From Lawsonella clevelandensis (GTDB taxonomy: Bacteria > Actinomycetota > Actinomycetes > Mycobacteriales > Mycobacteriaceae), in assembly GCF_001293125.1 (NCBI RefSeq), contig NZ_CP009312.1, positions 1,153,447 to 1,217,446 of the forward strand: a stretch of DNA of 64,000 bases. The letters run 5' to 3'. Shown here in pieces: positions 26,210 to 34,597 of the stretch (within the stretch, counting starts at the first letter, position 1; every line of letters starts with the position of its first letter). The notes under the pieces were generated by a model that had not been told where the DNA came from, searched no databases, and was given only the letters and a program-made list of their open reading frames with translations. A program made the translations under genes and the position numbers.

Positions 26210-27574
26210 CTAGCGGGCTGTGCCTTCGCCGTCACCAGTACTGTCGCCAGCACGAGTACCGTTACCATTGTCGTCACCAGCGCTGTCGTCACCAGCGCTG
26301 TCATGACCAGCCCCGTCGTCATCGCCGTCGAGAGGCAGGTCCTCCCGCACGGCACGGGTAATCCGATCCCATTCGCGGGTCCGCTTCACCACGGTAAACC
26401 AGCCCAACACCAGCAGAATCAGGCCAACGCCGCCCATTACCCAGCCGCCCACGGTGGCACCCTGCAACAGGGCATAGGTGGACTTCTCGTCCGCCACAAC
26501 GTCCTCCGTGTCCTTCTTGGACAGAGTCGTATCTGCCTCCACGAGTGTCACGGTGGGGTTGTCCAGGCCCGACCTCATGCCGTTGTCGTGGAGGTAGGAG
26601 CGTGCAGCGTCCTCATTCTTAGCGGCAAACCATTGGAAGTACTCGTGCTTTTTCAGGATCTGCCCAGTGGCCTGGGAGATCACCAGGTCGCGCTCTTTGT
26701 AGTAGTAGGCGTAGTAGGGCACAACCTGGTCGCTGCCGCCGTTTTTCCACACGCTTTCCGGCTCGTTAAAACGGAAGGCGGAGAGGGTGAGTTTGTCGAT
26801 GAAGGAGAGGTTGCCGTGGTCGTCGCGCAGCGCTTTCTCCCACACCTTGTACAGGTTGGTGGGCCCCACAACCTGCTTGAATTCCAGGGCTTTCACCCCG
26901 TCCACCACGGTTTCCCGAACGGGAGTGAGGGGAATGGACTGCAGCACGAACGGGTCGAAATAGCTGTAGTGGCTGTCCAGGCTCGTGTTGTAGGGGAACT
27001 TGTACTGGTAGCCGGTGCGCTGGAAGGGCTTGATAGGGTCGTTGGCACCAGGGTTAGCCGGGTCGGCGTTGGGGTAGATGATGGATTCGCCGGTGGGGGC
27101 ACTGGTACGGCGGTTGGTGGTCACCCGGTCGACGTAGGACGTGATGATGCCATCCTCCAGGGTTTTCCGGTCTTTTCGCCAGAGGGTGTAGCCGGCCTGG
27201 TAGGTGTTCACTTTGTCGTTGGCAGGTTCGGCGCCGAAGACGGTGGTGCGGCTGCTGAGGGGGACGCGGGTGTCGATGAAGCAGAACATGGGAAGACGCC
27301 AGGTGGCAGGGTTGGGCTGCTTGCATTCGGGGCGATCCGCGTTGCCGGCGGTGGGTTTCTGCTGCCGGTAGGCGACGGGGTCGAAGGCGGTGCCTTCAAC
27401 GGTGGTAGTGGTGTGGGTGTTTCCGCTGTTGCCGGGCCCGACAGCGAGGGGGGCGATGGAGAGGCGCGGCACCAGGAAGGTGGGGAGGAGAATGCCGGCA
27501 ACCAGAAGGAAAGCCCCTACTCCCGCGAGGATGCTGGGGAGGAGTTTCTTGGGGCTGTCGGAAGGGGTTGCCAT
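26210..27574 (-). CDS. DUF3068 membrane protein (Rv0227c-like)
   Basis: This 454-residue protein has an N-terminal helix (LLPSILAGVGAFLLVAGILLPTFLV), an extracytoplasmic domain of about 330 residues and a second helix near the end (GGWVMGGVGLILLVLGWFTVV). This is the DUF3068 (PorA-family-labelled) architecture of Mycobacteriales. The C-terminal 35 residues are an acidic repeat (DDDGAGHDSAGDDSAGDDNG). The start has GAAGGAG seven bases upstream of ATG. It is divergent from the acyltransferase at 27803. M. tuberculosis Rv0227c occupies the same position; its biochemical role is not established, but the neighbours concern mycolate transport. Confidence 0.88.
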   Translation of the reverse strand: MATPSDSPKKLLPSILAGVGAFLLVAGILLPTFLVPRLSIAPLAVGPGNSGNTHTTTTVEGTAFDPVAYRQQKPTAGNADRPECKQPNPATWRLPMFCFIDTRVPLSSRTTVFGAEPANDKVNTYQAGYTLWRKDRKTLEDGIITSYVDRVTTNRRTSAPTGESIIYPNADPANPGANDPIKPFQRTGYQYKFPYNTSLDSHYSYFDPFVLQSIPLTPVRETVVDGVKALEFKQVVGPTNLYKVWEKALRDDHGNLSFIDKLTLSAFRFNEPESVWKNGGSDQVVPYYAYYYKERDLVISQATGQILKKHEYFQWFAAKNEDAARSYLHDNGMRSGLDNPTVTLVEADTTLSKKDTEDVVADEKSTYALLQGATVGGWVMGGVGLILLVLGWFTVVKRTREWDRITRAVREDLPLDGDDDGAGHDSAGDDSAGDDNGNGTRAGDSTGDGEGTAR

Positions 27575-27802
27575 GGGGTCTCCTTCGTTGGTCGACAGAG
27601 GGTGTTCTGGGGGGAGTTTATAGTTGGGGTGACGGAGGTTCGTGTGGGGCCCACGAGCCGACACCCGAGTGTTACAGCGCAGGCTTCGGGAGAGGGCTGT
27701 CGCTATAGCGTGGAAGCGCGGCGGCCTCTGGCGGCGGTTGGTCACACTGCCGTCTACACAGGGCCTATCAGGAAAAATACTAACACAGGACATTTTTGCA
27801 CT

Positions 27803-29077
27803 ATGGAGCAGCCGCGGTCTTTTATCCCCGCCTTGGAGGGCGTGCGGGCGTTAGCGGCGCTGGGTGTGCTCACAAGCCACGTGGCGTTTCAGACGGGGGC
27901 GGGGTGGCAGTGGCTGTGGGGGCGCCTGGATTTGTGGGTGGCAGTGTTTTTTGCGGTTTCCGGGTTTTTATTGTGGCGGCGGCAGTCTCTCGCTGCCCGG
28001 CAGGAGAGTACGGGGGCGCCCTCTCTTGGTTCGGCTGCTCGCTTCACTGCGAACGCAGCGGTTCACTCGGCTGTGGATCCCGCTGCCCGCCCTGCTGTGG
28101 GTCGCTACTATCGCGCCCGCTTCGTCCGCATTATGCCCGCCTACTGGCTGGTGGTGGTGACGGTACTGCTGCTGTTCCCAGGTGGCCAGCGGCTTTCCTG
28201 GGAAGGGGTGTTGGCGAACCTCACCCTGACCCAGGTGTATGTGCCGCTTTCGCTCACCGATGGTCTTACCCAAATGTGGAGTTTGTCCGTCGAGGGCGGC
28301 TTCTACCTGCTGTTGCCGCTGGCGGCATGGGCGTTGTGGGGGCTGCGGGGGCAGCGGGTGCGGTGGCGCATCCCCACTATTGCGGCGGTGTCGCTGTTGT
28401 TCTTGGGGTGGGCGTGGGTGCCGCTGGGTCAGCTGTGGGAGCCGCTCGGGGAGCTTAATGGGCAGATGCAGTTCCCGGCGTTCATCCCCTGGTTTGGGGT
28501 GGGGATGCTGCTGGCGGAAGTGTGGGCGGATCGTTGCCTGGGGTTACGGCAACACCGGGAGGTGACGGTACTGGTGCAGGTGGGGTGGTTGAACCCGTTG
28601 GTGGTGGCGGTGTTGTTTGTGGTGGCAGCGCAGCCGTTCATGGGGCCGGTGGCGTTTGTGCAGCCTTCCCCGGGGGCGTTCGCATGGCGGATGGTGCTGG
28701 GTGTGGGAATCGCCTTCTTCTCGGTAGCGCCACTGGTGGTGGGGCCGGCGAGGGCCTGCCACCCTGTCCTGTGCAGTGGGGTAGTGCAGGCGTTGGGGCG
28801 CTGGTCTTATGGAATTTTCCTGTGGCATCTGGTGGCGCTGCGGGCGGCATTTCAGATTCTGGGGTTGCCGCTGTTTAGTGGCCACACGCTGGGTGTGTGG
28901 GTGGTGACGGTGTTGCTGACGGTGCCGCTGAGTGCTGCTAGTTACGCGCTGGTGGAGGAGCCGTTGCGCCGGCGATTGCGTGCCTGGGAGGGGCGGCGTG
29001 CAGCTGCGGCGCTAGAGGTGGAGGTAGCTGCGGCTCTAGAGCCACACGTGGAGAAGCCAGCAGGGGAAGAGGTGTAG
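27803..29077 (+). CDS. Acyltransferase family 3 membrane protein, TmaT/Rv0228-like
   Basis: This 424-residue integral membrane O-acyltransferase has the family opening IPALEGVRALAALGVLTSHVAF with the catalytic His, then RYYRARFVRIMPAYW and MWSLSVEGGFYLLLPL, about ten helices and a terminal YALVEEPLRRRL. By position next to DUF3068 it corresponds to Rv0228, whose corynebacterial homologue TmaT acetylates trehalose monomycolate to aid MmpL-dependent transport; transfer of this function is an inference. The ATG at 27803 has only a weak AGGA upstream. The last 136 bases overlap the 3' end of the opposite-strand aftD; the overlapping part encodes a non-conserved Ala/Glu-rich tail. Confidence 0.87.
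   Translation: MEQPRSFIPALEGVRALAALGVLTSHVAFQTGAGWQWLWGRLDLWVAVFFAVSGFLLWRRQSLAARQESTGAPSLGSAARFTANAAVHSAVDPAARPAVGRYYRARFVRIMPAYWLVVVTVLLLFPGGQRLSWEGVLANLTLTQVYVPLSLTDGLTQMWSLSVEGGFYLLLPLAAWALWGLRGQRVRWRIPTIAAVSLLFLGWAWVPLGQLWEPLGELNGQMQFPAFIPWFGVGMLLAEVWADRCLGLRQHREVTVLVQVGWLNPLVVAVLFVVAAQPFMGPVAFVQPSPGAFAWRMVLGVGIAFFSVAPLVVGPARACHPVLCSGVVQALGRWSYGIFLWHLVALRAAFQILGLPLFSGHTLGVWVVTVLLTVPLSAASYALVEEPLRRRLRAWEGRRAAAALEVEVAAALEPHVEKPAGEEV
28942..29077. other. Antiparallel 3' overlap of aftD and the TmaT-like gene (136 bases)
   Basis: Both reading frames are open across the region. On the plus strand it encodes the charged tail after the last acyltransferase helix; on the minus strand it encodes a Ser/Ala/Arg-rich AftD tail. 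No separate terminator is visible between the genes, so the transcripts are likely complementary here. Confidence 0.75.
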
Positions 29078-32000
29078 CGTTCGCGCAGTGCGCGGGCGGC
29101 GTGGCGCCAGCTCGTGGGTAGCGGACAGGCGGCAAGAGCCAACGCGACGACGGCAACCAGGGCGCAAAGCTGGGTGAGCCAGTGGTCGCCGGCGTAGCTG
29201 TGGCCGCCGGTGAGAGTCCATGGATGGGCGGCCAGTAGCACGCCGCTGAGGGTCGTGCCGGCAGCGGTGAGGAGCGTGGCCCACGGGGAGCGGCCGCTGT
29301 CACCGAAGGACGTGCGGGGGTGGGGGCTGGGGGCCGTCACCGCACTCCACCGGCACTGCAGGGCACGGCCAAAGCGAGAGCCATCCAGTCGCCGCAGCCG
29401 CACCCCGTCTACTACCGTGAGCACAATAAGCAGCAGTACCAACACCCCACCCACGCATAACGCAATGCGGTAGGGGGTGTTGGGGGTAAAGCGAAGTGTC
29501 ACTACTCCTTCCGATTCCGCTGGCAGCAGCCACGCCTGCTGCCAGCCATTGGCAGTGGTGGGCTGCAGGATGCGCCCATCGGCGAGGGTAGCCTGCCAAC
29601 CTGGGTTGACGCTCTCCGGCACCACCAGTAGGCGGGTATCCGTACTCGGCCCAAATTCCAGGCGCCGCACACTTTTTCCCCACTCCAGCAGACGTGGCGG
29701 AGCGGAGTGGTGGCGAGTACTCAGGCGTGCCGCAGCAGCGAGACGACGTTGGCCGGCGGGAGTCGTTAGCTGCAGGGTATCCACCACCAGGTTGTGGCCC
29801 GCCTGGCCTTCCACTCGCACCTCCCCAGCGGGGAGCAGCACCGTGGACGGTTGGCACGCCACCGCCGGCACCGTCTCGCCACGTTGTAATGCCGCCGCAA
29901 TGTCCTCCGGATCACCCTCCAATCGCAGTGGAATACGCTGGGGAACAGGGACACTGGGGGAACCTTCGGAGGTATCCCAGGAGGCGGCCTGTCGGGCACT
30001 ACCCGGAGTAACCACCAACGCCAGCCCTCCATCACAGCCCGTGTTAATCCGCAGGCGCGGCGGGGCCGTGGTGGACACTCGCGCAATGCGGGCACTGTTC
30101 AGCCGTACCAGCATCCGCGGCGCCACCTCCACCTCCCGCGGGGTGGCGATGGTGCGGCGAAACACCCCCGGCTCCTCCGGCGGCTCCACCCAAGAGGGGT
30201 CGCACACCGTCGCCCCGGTGGGGCCCTCCGCACAGGGCAGCGCCCCCGGATAGTCCTGGTGCAAGCTCCAGCCCAGCAGCGGCGGCAAAAACTCCGCATG
30301 GTCCGGGTAGCCCACCACCACTTCGCGGCCAATCTGCACCACGGTACCTGTCCCACTGGAGGTGGGGCGGCTGGTATCCCGCACCACCACCTCGGACAGG
30401 CCAAACTGGCCACCGGCCGACCCATCCTGGGTAGACCCCGCAGAAATCCGCAGCCATGTTGTGGTACCGGGAGGAAGGGGGATGACGGTGCGCCGCCCGG
30501 GCGTGGTGGACACAATAGCGGAGCCAGCAGCGGTGTGGAGCACCAGCCGGTTGATGGGGCTGCCGGGCAGCCCTCGCGGCACCGTCACCGTCACCGACCC
30601 CTGCAGAATGGGGTGGTCTAGGTGCACCGTCAGGGATTGCCCCACTGCGCTACCAGGGAAGGCGGACAGCCAGGCGCTATGGGGGTTGCCGTCGAAGGCG
30701 GCGGCGGGATCTGCCCCGGGGCGAACTTTGCCCAGCTGGTCCGCGTATTCGGCGCTAGAACTGACCGTCACCCGGCCCCCATACCAGCGGGAGTAGATGA
30801 GGGGGGCGGCATCGGTGGCGTAGTCGGGTTGCCGGTTTCCGGTGTGGCGGGTGTCGCGGCGGCTACGGATACCAGAGGAGTGGTGGTCCACCCGCCCGAA
30901 GTCGGTTTCGCGGGCTTTGGGGCTATCCGTAATGGTGAGGCCCAGCCACCGTGGCGTGGTGGGGTCGCTGGGCGGACGTGTGCCCGGTGGAAAAGTGTCC
31001 TGCCGGAGTGCGCCCCGCCCAGCTGCCACCTGCTGGCTAACAGTCTGCTGGTAGAGGCGCGTCACATGCCCGGACAGCATTCGCACCGTTGGGATAGGTT
31101 GCCCGAAACTCAACGCGGTGTCGTTGAAGGAACTCAGTGCCTCCGGCCCGCCCGCCACCAGCGGCACCGTATCCGTACTCACCAGCCACGGCCCCCCAAA
31201 GGGGAACGAGGTCGGGGTGTTTGTACCGTCCAGATCCACCTCAAAAATTTCGATGGCCGGATAGGAGGGGCGTGGCATGTTCCGTAGGAAGAACGGCACT
31301 GGTTGGGTAGCGCCTTCCCCCTGGTACCCCACTCCGGCACGGGTTGCCGAGCCAAACTGTGCCACCCGCCGCAACCCGGGAGACCCCAACACTGTCCGAT
31401 GCACCAGCAGCGGGTTGGCAGCATTGCTCACTGCTAGGTTGAGATCATTGCGCACCACTACAAAACGAATACCCTGCCTCGCCAGCGTGGGAGCCAAGCC
31501 TACCGCTGGGCGTCCAGCGGCCACCAGCTGTTCCACCGCATCCATGGCGCGGATAGTATTCGGGGGCACCAGGGGGATGGCATCCCGTACTGCCCAGGGG
31601 CTGCGGGCGAGGGGCTGCAAGGGTTCATCGCGGGTGAGGCCCCACAGTTGGCTGGCGAAATTCGCACCCGGTACCACTAGGGCGCGGGCAGCTGGGGTGG
31701 GCTCGTGGGGGCTGCTGCCGGCTCCACTAGGGGGGCGTTCCGGAGCGTGGTCGGCCAGCCAGTGGGCGGCCTCCGCCCAGTAGTCGGGCACGTCCCGGTA
31801 GGTGCCCTGCGGGGCGAGGCGCAGTGTCCAGGCGGGGGACACTGCTACCGCCAGGGCCGTCACCATCACTATGCCGGCGGCGACACGCGGCTGCCGTTCC
31901 GGGTGGGCCAGGTCCGCCCAGGAGTGGACGGGAACACGGCTGAGGAGGTGGGTGAAGCCTAAGGCGAGGGGCAGGCGGAGGAGTGGATCGAATTTGTGGA

Positions 32001-33291
32001 CGTTGCGGAAGACCGCGCCGGGCCCATCCAGGAAAGCCCGCACGTGGCCAGCGAAGGGCGCATCCAGCACCCCTACCCAGCCTAGGCAGAGAAGAGTAAT
32101 GCCCACCAAGGCAATGGTGGTAAGCCGCCCCCGTTGCGGCATGCTGCGCAGGGTGAGTCCCGCCAGTCCGGCAGCGGCCACCAGGGAAGTGGCGACAATA
32201 AGGACAGGTTGCGTGACGAGCAGCGCCCCCGCCACCCGCTCGGTGGAAAGGTAAGGGGTCCAGGAGGTGGTGCCACGGAGAGTTTCGGCCAGGTTTGCCC
32301 AGCGGGTCGTCACCTGGGCGGATTCGATGTAGTCGAGGAAGGGTGGGGAGTAGCGGCCTAGGAGCAGCAGTGGCCCCACCCACCAGGTGCAGGCCAGTAC
32401 TCCGCCTAGTATCCACCAGCCGGTGAACCTGGCCCAGCGGCCGGAAGGGCGGTGGAGGAGCCACCAGAGGATACTGACGAGCAGCGCGGCCAAGGTGGCG
32501 GTGGCGTTGACGGCCCCCATGCAGGCGACGGCGATGGCAGAGAGGAAGGCAGCATGCCGCAGCTGCGCCGAATGTGGGCTGGGAGAATCTCCAGGGTTAC
32601 CGGAGTCTCTGGGGCCGCCGGGAAGGCTGGGGCCGCCGGGAAGGCTGGGGTCGCTGTGAAGGTTGGGGTCGCCGGGAAGGCCATTACCGTCAAGTGCCCA
32701 CACCACCGGCACCAGCACCCAGGGGGCCAGCATGTAGGGGAGGGATTCTGAGCTTATCGCCCCCAACGTGGTAAAAATGCGCGGCGAGAGCACATACACC
32801 AGTGCACCGGCGGTGCGGCTGCGTGGTCCGCCAATGCGGAGGGTGCGGGCAAGCCACAGGATGCCCCAGAAGCCAACCCACAGGAGCAGCGCCCACCAGA
32901 GTCGTTGGATGAGCCAGCCGGGAAGATGCAGGAGGTGCCCGACGGCGAAGAAGGGGCCTTGGGGGAAGAGGTAGCCGTAGGCTTGGTTCTGGAGTTGCCC
33001 CATGGGGGCGGTGGAGTCCCACAGGCTAGTGGCGCGGGCGAGGAAACCGAGGGGGTTGGCGGTGAGGTCGTGTTTGGTATCGGCGACGGTGTGGCCGGGG
33101 TTCTGGAGGAGGGTGAGGAGGAGGAACCCGAGGTAACTCAGCAGGTAGGGCAGGGGGCGGTTGCGCCGCAGGCGGTGAAGAAGGTGAAGGTGCCGCAGCG
33201 TGCCGTCGGAGGTGTGGCAGCGCCGCAGGCGGTGGCGGAGGGTGGGGCCGCGGTTAGCGGCTGCCGTAGACAACCTGGCCGGAGATGGCAT
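28942..33291 (-). CDS. aftD: AftD-type alpha-(1->3)-arabinofuranosyltransferase
   Basis: This 1449-residue protein is close in length to mycobacterial AftD (about 1400). The N-terminal third is a GT-C membrane domain; its first loop has the acidic motif HTVADTKHDLTANP (catalytic Asp region) and later YVLSPRIFTTLGAISSESLPYMLAPW. The large extracytoplasmic part contains beta-rich carbohydrate-binding modules (for example AFDGNPHSAWLSAFPGSAVG). Membrane helices near the C-terminus close the protein. AftD uses decaprenyl-phosphoryl-arabinose to add alpha-1,3 branches to the arabinan of arabinogalactan and lipoarabinomannan. ATG at 33291 overlaps the small DUF2613 gene by 38 bases. An 18-base tandem repeat lies in the coding region (32609-32680). 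The 3' end overlaps the acyltransferase gene. Confidence 0.92.
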   Translation of the reverse strand: MPSPARLSTAAANRGPTLRHRLRRCHTSDGTLRHLHLLHRLRRNRPLPYLLSYLGFLLLTLLQNPGHTVADTKHDLTANPLGFLARATSLWDSTAPMGQLQNQAYGYLFPQGPFFAVGHLLHLPGWLIQRLWWALLLWVGFWGILWLARTLRIGGPRSRTAGALVYVLSPRIFTTLGAISSESLPYMLAPWVLVPVVWALDGNGLPGDPNLHSDPSLPGGPSLPGGPRDSGNPGDSPSPHSAQLRHAAFLSAIAVACMGAVNATATLAALLVSILWWLLHRPSGRWARFTGWWILGGVLACTWWVGPLLLLGRYSPPFLDYIESAQVTTRWANLAETLRGTTSWTPYLSTERVAGALLVTQPVLIVATSLVAAAGLAGLTLRSMPQRGRLTTIALVGITLLCLGWVGVLDAPFAGHVRAFLDGPGAVFRNVHKFDPLLRLPLALGFTHLLSRVPVHSWADLAHPERQPRVAAGIVMVTALAVAVSPAWTLRLAPQGTYRDVPDYWAEAAHWLADHAPERPPSGAGSSPHEPTPAARALVVPGANFASQLWGLTRDEPLQPLARSPWAVRDAIPLVPPNTIRAMDAVEQLVAAGRPAVGLAPTLARQGIRFVVVRNDLNLAVSNAANPLLVHRTVLGSPGLRRVAQFGSATRAGVGYQGEGATQPVPFFLRNMPRPSYPAIEIFEVDLDGTNTPTSFPFGGPWLVSTDTVPLVAGGPEALSSFNDTALSFGQPIPTVRMLSGHVTRLYQQTVSQQVAAGRGALRQDTFPPGTRPPSDPTTPRWLGLTITDSPKARETDFGRVDHHSSGIRSRRDTRHTGNRQPDYATDAAPLIYSRWYGGRVTVSSSAEYADQLGKVRPGADPAAAFDGNPHSAWLSAFPGSAVGQSLTVHLDHPILQGSVTVTVPRGLPGSPINRLVLHTAAGSAIVSTTPGRRTVIPLPPGTTTWLRISAGSTQDGSAGGQFGLSEVVVRDTSRPTSSGTGTVVQIGREVVVGYPDHAEFLPPLLGWSLHQDYPGALPCAEGPTGATVCDPSWVEPPEEPGVFRRTIATPREVEVAPRMLVRLNSARIARVSTTAPPRLRINTGCDGGLALVVTPGSARQAASWDTSEGSPSVPVPQRIPLRLEGDPEDIAAALQRGETVPAVACQPSTVLLPAGEVRVEGQAGHNLVVDTLQLTTPAGQRRLAAAARLSTRHHSAPPRLLEWGKSVRRLEFGPSTDTRLLVVPESVNPGWQATLADGRILQPTTANGWQQAWLLPAESEGVVTLRFTPNTPYRIALCVGGVLVLLLIVLTVVDGVRLRRLDGSRFGRALQCRWSAVTAPSPHPRTSFGDSGRSPWATLLTAAGTTLSGVLLAAHPWTLTGGHSYAGDHWLTQLCALVAVVALALAACPLPTSWRHAARALRERYTSSPAGFSTCGSRAAATSTSSAAAARRPSQARNRRRNGSSTSA
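32609..32680. repeat. Four 18-base tandem repeats inside aftD
   Basis: Units at 32609-32626, 32627-32644, 32645-32662 and 32663-32680. Units 1 and 2 are identical; units 3 and 4 differ by a few bases. On the minus strand they encode a six-residue repeat of the type PGGPSL in a loop of the AftD protein, so changes in copy number would keep the frame. Confidence 0.9.
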
Positions 33292-33421
33292 CGTCGGCGT
33301 TTCCAGTGATGCCTTGGGGAAGACTCGAACCGGAGGTGGAGTTGGTGAAGGGGATGACGAGGGCGAGTGCCAGCGCAGCACCGACGATGGTGCTGAGAAC
33401 GCCAGCGGTGACGATCTTCAT
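33254..33421 (-). CDS. Small DUF2613 secreted/membrane protein (Rv0236A-like)
   Basis: This 55-residue protein has a single hydrophobic segment (VTAGVLSTIVGAALALALVIPF) that is a signal anchor or uncleaved signal peptide, followed by a short extracytoplasmic Ser/Gly/Asn-rich part ending VVYGSR. It matches the small protein Rv0236A that lies directly upstream of aftD in mycobacteria (DUF2613). AAGGAGA precedes the ATG, and the 3' end overlaps the aftD start by 38 bases, indicating translational coupling. The function is unknown; constant pairing with aftD suggests a small accessory subunit or stabiliser of the large membrane enzyme. Confidence 0.85.
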   Translation of the reverse strand: MKIVTAGVLSTIVGAALALALVIPFTNSTSGSSLPQGITGNADDAISGQVVYGSR

Positions 33422-33498
33422 GTCGGTTCCAGGTCTCCTTTGGATGGTCTCCGAGAGGGGGGAGGCGCGGGTGACGGCTGACCCGTGGGCTGGTGGTG

Positions 33499-33978
33499 TT
33501 ATACCTCGGGGGGGACGATGAGGACGGGGCGGTGTCCGTGCTTGAGGACACGGTCGGCCACAGATGGGTGCATGAGCTCTTGGAACCCGGTGCGGCCGTG
33601 GGTGCCGGTCACAATGAGGTCCGCGTCGAGCTGTTCTGCCACCTTGGTGATGGCGTTCCATACGCTGGTGGTGTACTCCACGAGGTAGCTTTCAGTATTC
33701 TCCATACCGTGTTCTTTGGCCAGTTCGGCGCCTTCGAAGGCGAAGTTGCGGGCATCGGAGAGGCCGGGGTCTTCGACCATGTTTTCGGAGTCCCAGTTGG
33801 GTTGGACGAGTCCGCCGATGCCGGAGGCGCGGGCTGCCTGCATTTGGACGGCTTGCCAGGCGGTGAGGAGGATAACGTGTTCATCGCGGATGAAGGTGGA
33901 GACGAAAGCCACAGCGCGTTTTGCTTGGCGAGAGCCGTCGTAGGCAATCAGTACAACACGGTCACTGGGGGCAGTCAT
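33499..33978 (-). CDS. Universal stress protein, single UspA domain
   Basis: This 159-residue cytoplasmic protein has one UspA domain: VVLIAYDGSRQAKRAV at the start and the nucleotide-binding signature IVTGTHGRTGFQELMHPSVADRVLKHGHRPVLIVPP at the end. The pattern GTHGR-9x-GS is imperfect (the segment after GRTG lacks the usual G(S/T)), so ATP binding is less certain than for the tandem protein at 442. GAGGAGA precedes the ATG. It is the first gene of a minus-strand series leading into DUF2613 and aftD, with 77 bases in between. Confidence 0.88.
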   Translation of the reverse strand: MTAPSDRVVLIAYDGSRQAKRAVAFVSTFIRDEHVILLTAWQAVQMQAARASGIGGLVQPNWDSENMVEDPGLSDARNFAFEGAELAKEHGMENTESYLVEYTTSVWNAITKVAEQLDADLIVTGTHGRTGFQELMHPSVADRVLKHGHRPVLIVPPEV

Positions 33979-34111
33979 TATGGTCTCCTCTGGAGGATGA
34001 TGGGCCGTATGCGAAAGCCGCGCAACGGGTGTCTAGCCCGATTGTATAGAAACTGTTGGGGGTGCTCCCGTGGAAGTGGGGCAACTTCCGGGGCAGCGAT
34101 GAGCGCGGAGG

Positions 34112-34504
34112 CTAGCTGAACCCCATGGCGGTGAGTAGCCGAACATCCCGGTTGCGGGGGAGTGCGCAGGTGTGACGGGCCAGGTTGAGGAAGGAGGGGG
34201 ATTCCATCTCAACACGGTCGGAGAGTTTTCCTTCCAGGTGGAAGTCGCGCCGGGCTTTCGCCTGGTCGGAGGCAAGGGCACTGGCTTCGTGGTAGCTGCG
34301 GAGCAGTTTGTCGGCCGCGGTCTTTTGGTCTGCGGTGGAGAGGGAGGTGAAGCGCGCGCAGGTGATATTGACGTTGGTAGGGACACTGTCCGCGGGGGAG
34401 GGGGTGCGGGAGGCGTTCTGGTCCGGTTGTGCACAGCCGGCGAGGGCGAGGGCACAGGCGCTCACGCAGCTCAGGAGGCGGAGCGAGGTCTTTCCGAAAC
34501 GCAT
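34112..34504 (-). CDS. Small putative lipoprotein
   Basis: This 130-residue protein has a lipoprotein signal peptide: MRFGKTSLRLLSCVSACALALAGC, with lipobox LAGC and Cys at about residue 24. The mature part is hydrophilic, with two further Cys (TCARF and HTCALP) that could form a disulfide. No family is recognised. The ATG at 34504 is preferred over 34531 because it gives a normal signal length. It is divergent from the membrane protein at 34598 with a 93-base gap that must hold both promoters. Confidence 0.75.
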   Translation of the reverse strand: MRFGKTSLRLLSCVSACALALAGCAQPDQNASRTPSPADSVPTNVNITCARFTSLSTADQKTAADKLLRSYHEASALASDQAKARRDFHLEGKLSDRVEMESPSFLNLARHTCALPRNRDVRLLTAMGFS

Positions 34505-34597
34505 ACTTTTACTGTAGTGACGCCACTCCACATTTGGCGGTATTTCACACGGTGAGGGGTCCCTTCCCAGGCTGCTGGTGCTGGCTATGATGAAGGT

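Noticed and set aside
26201-27802. 534-codon upstream extension of the TmaT-like gene
   Set aside because: It is antisense to DUF3068; the acyltransferase domain starts right after the ATG at 27803.
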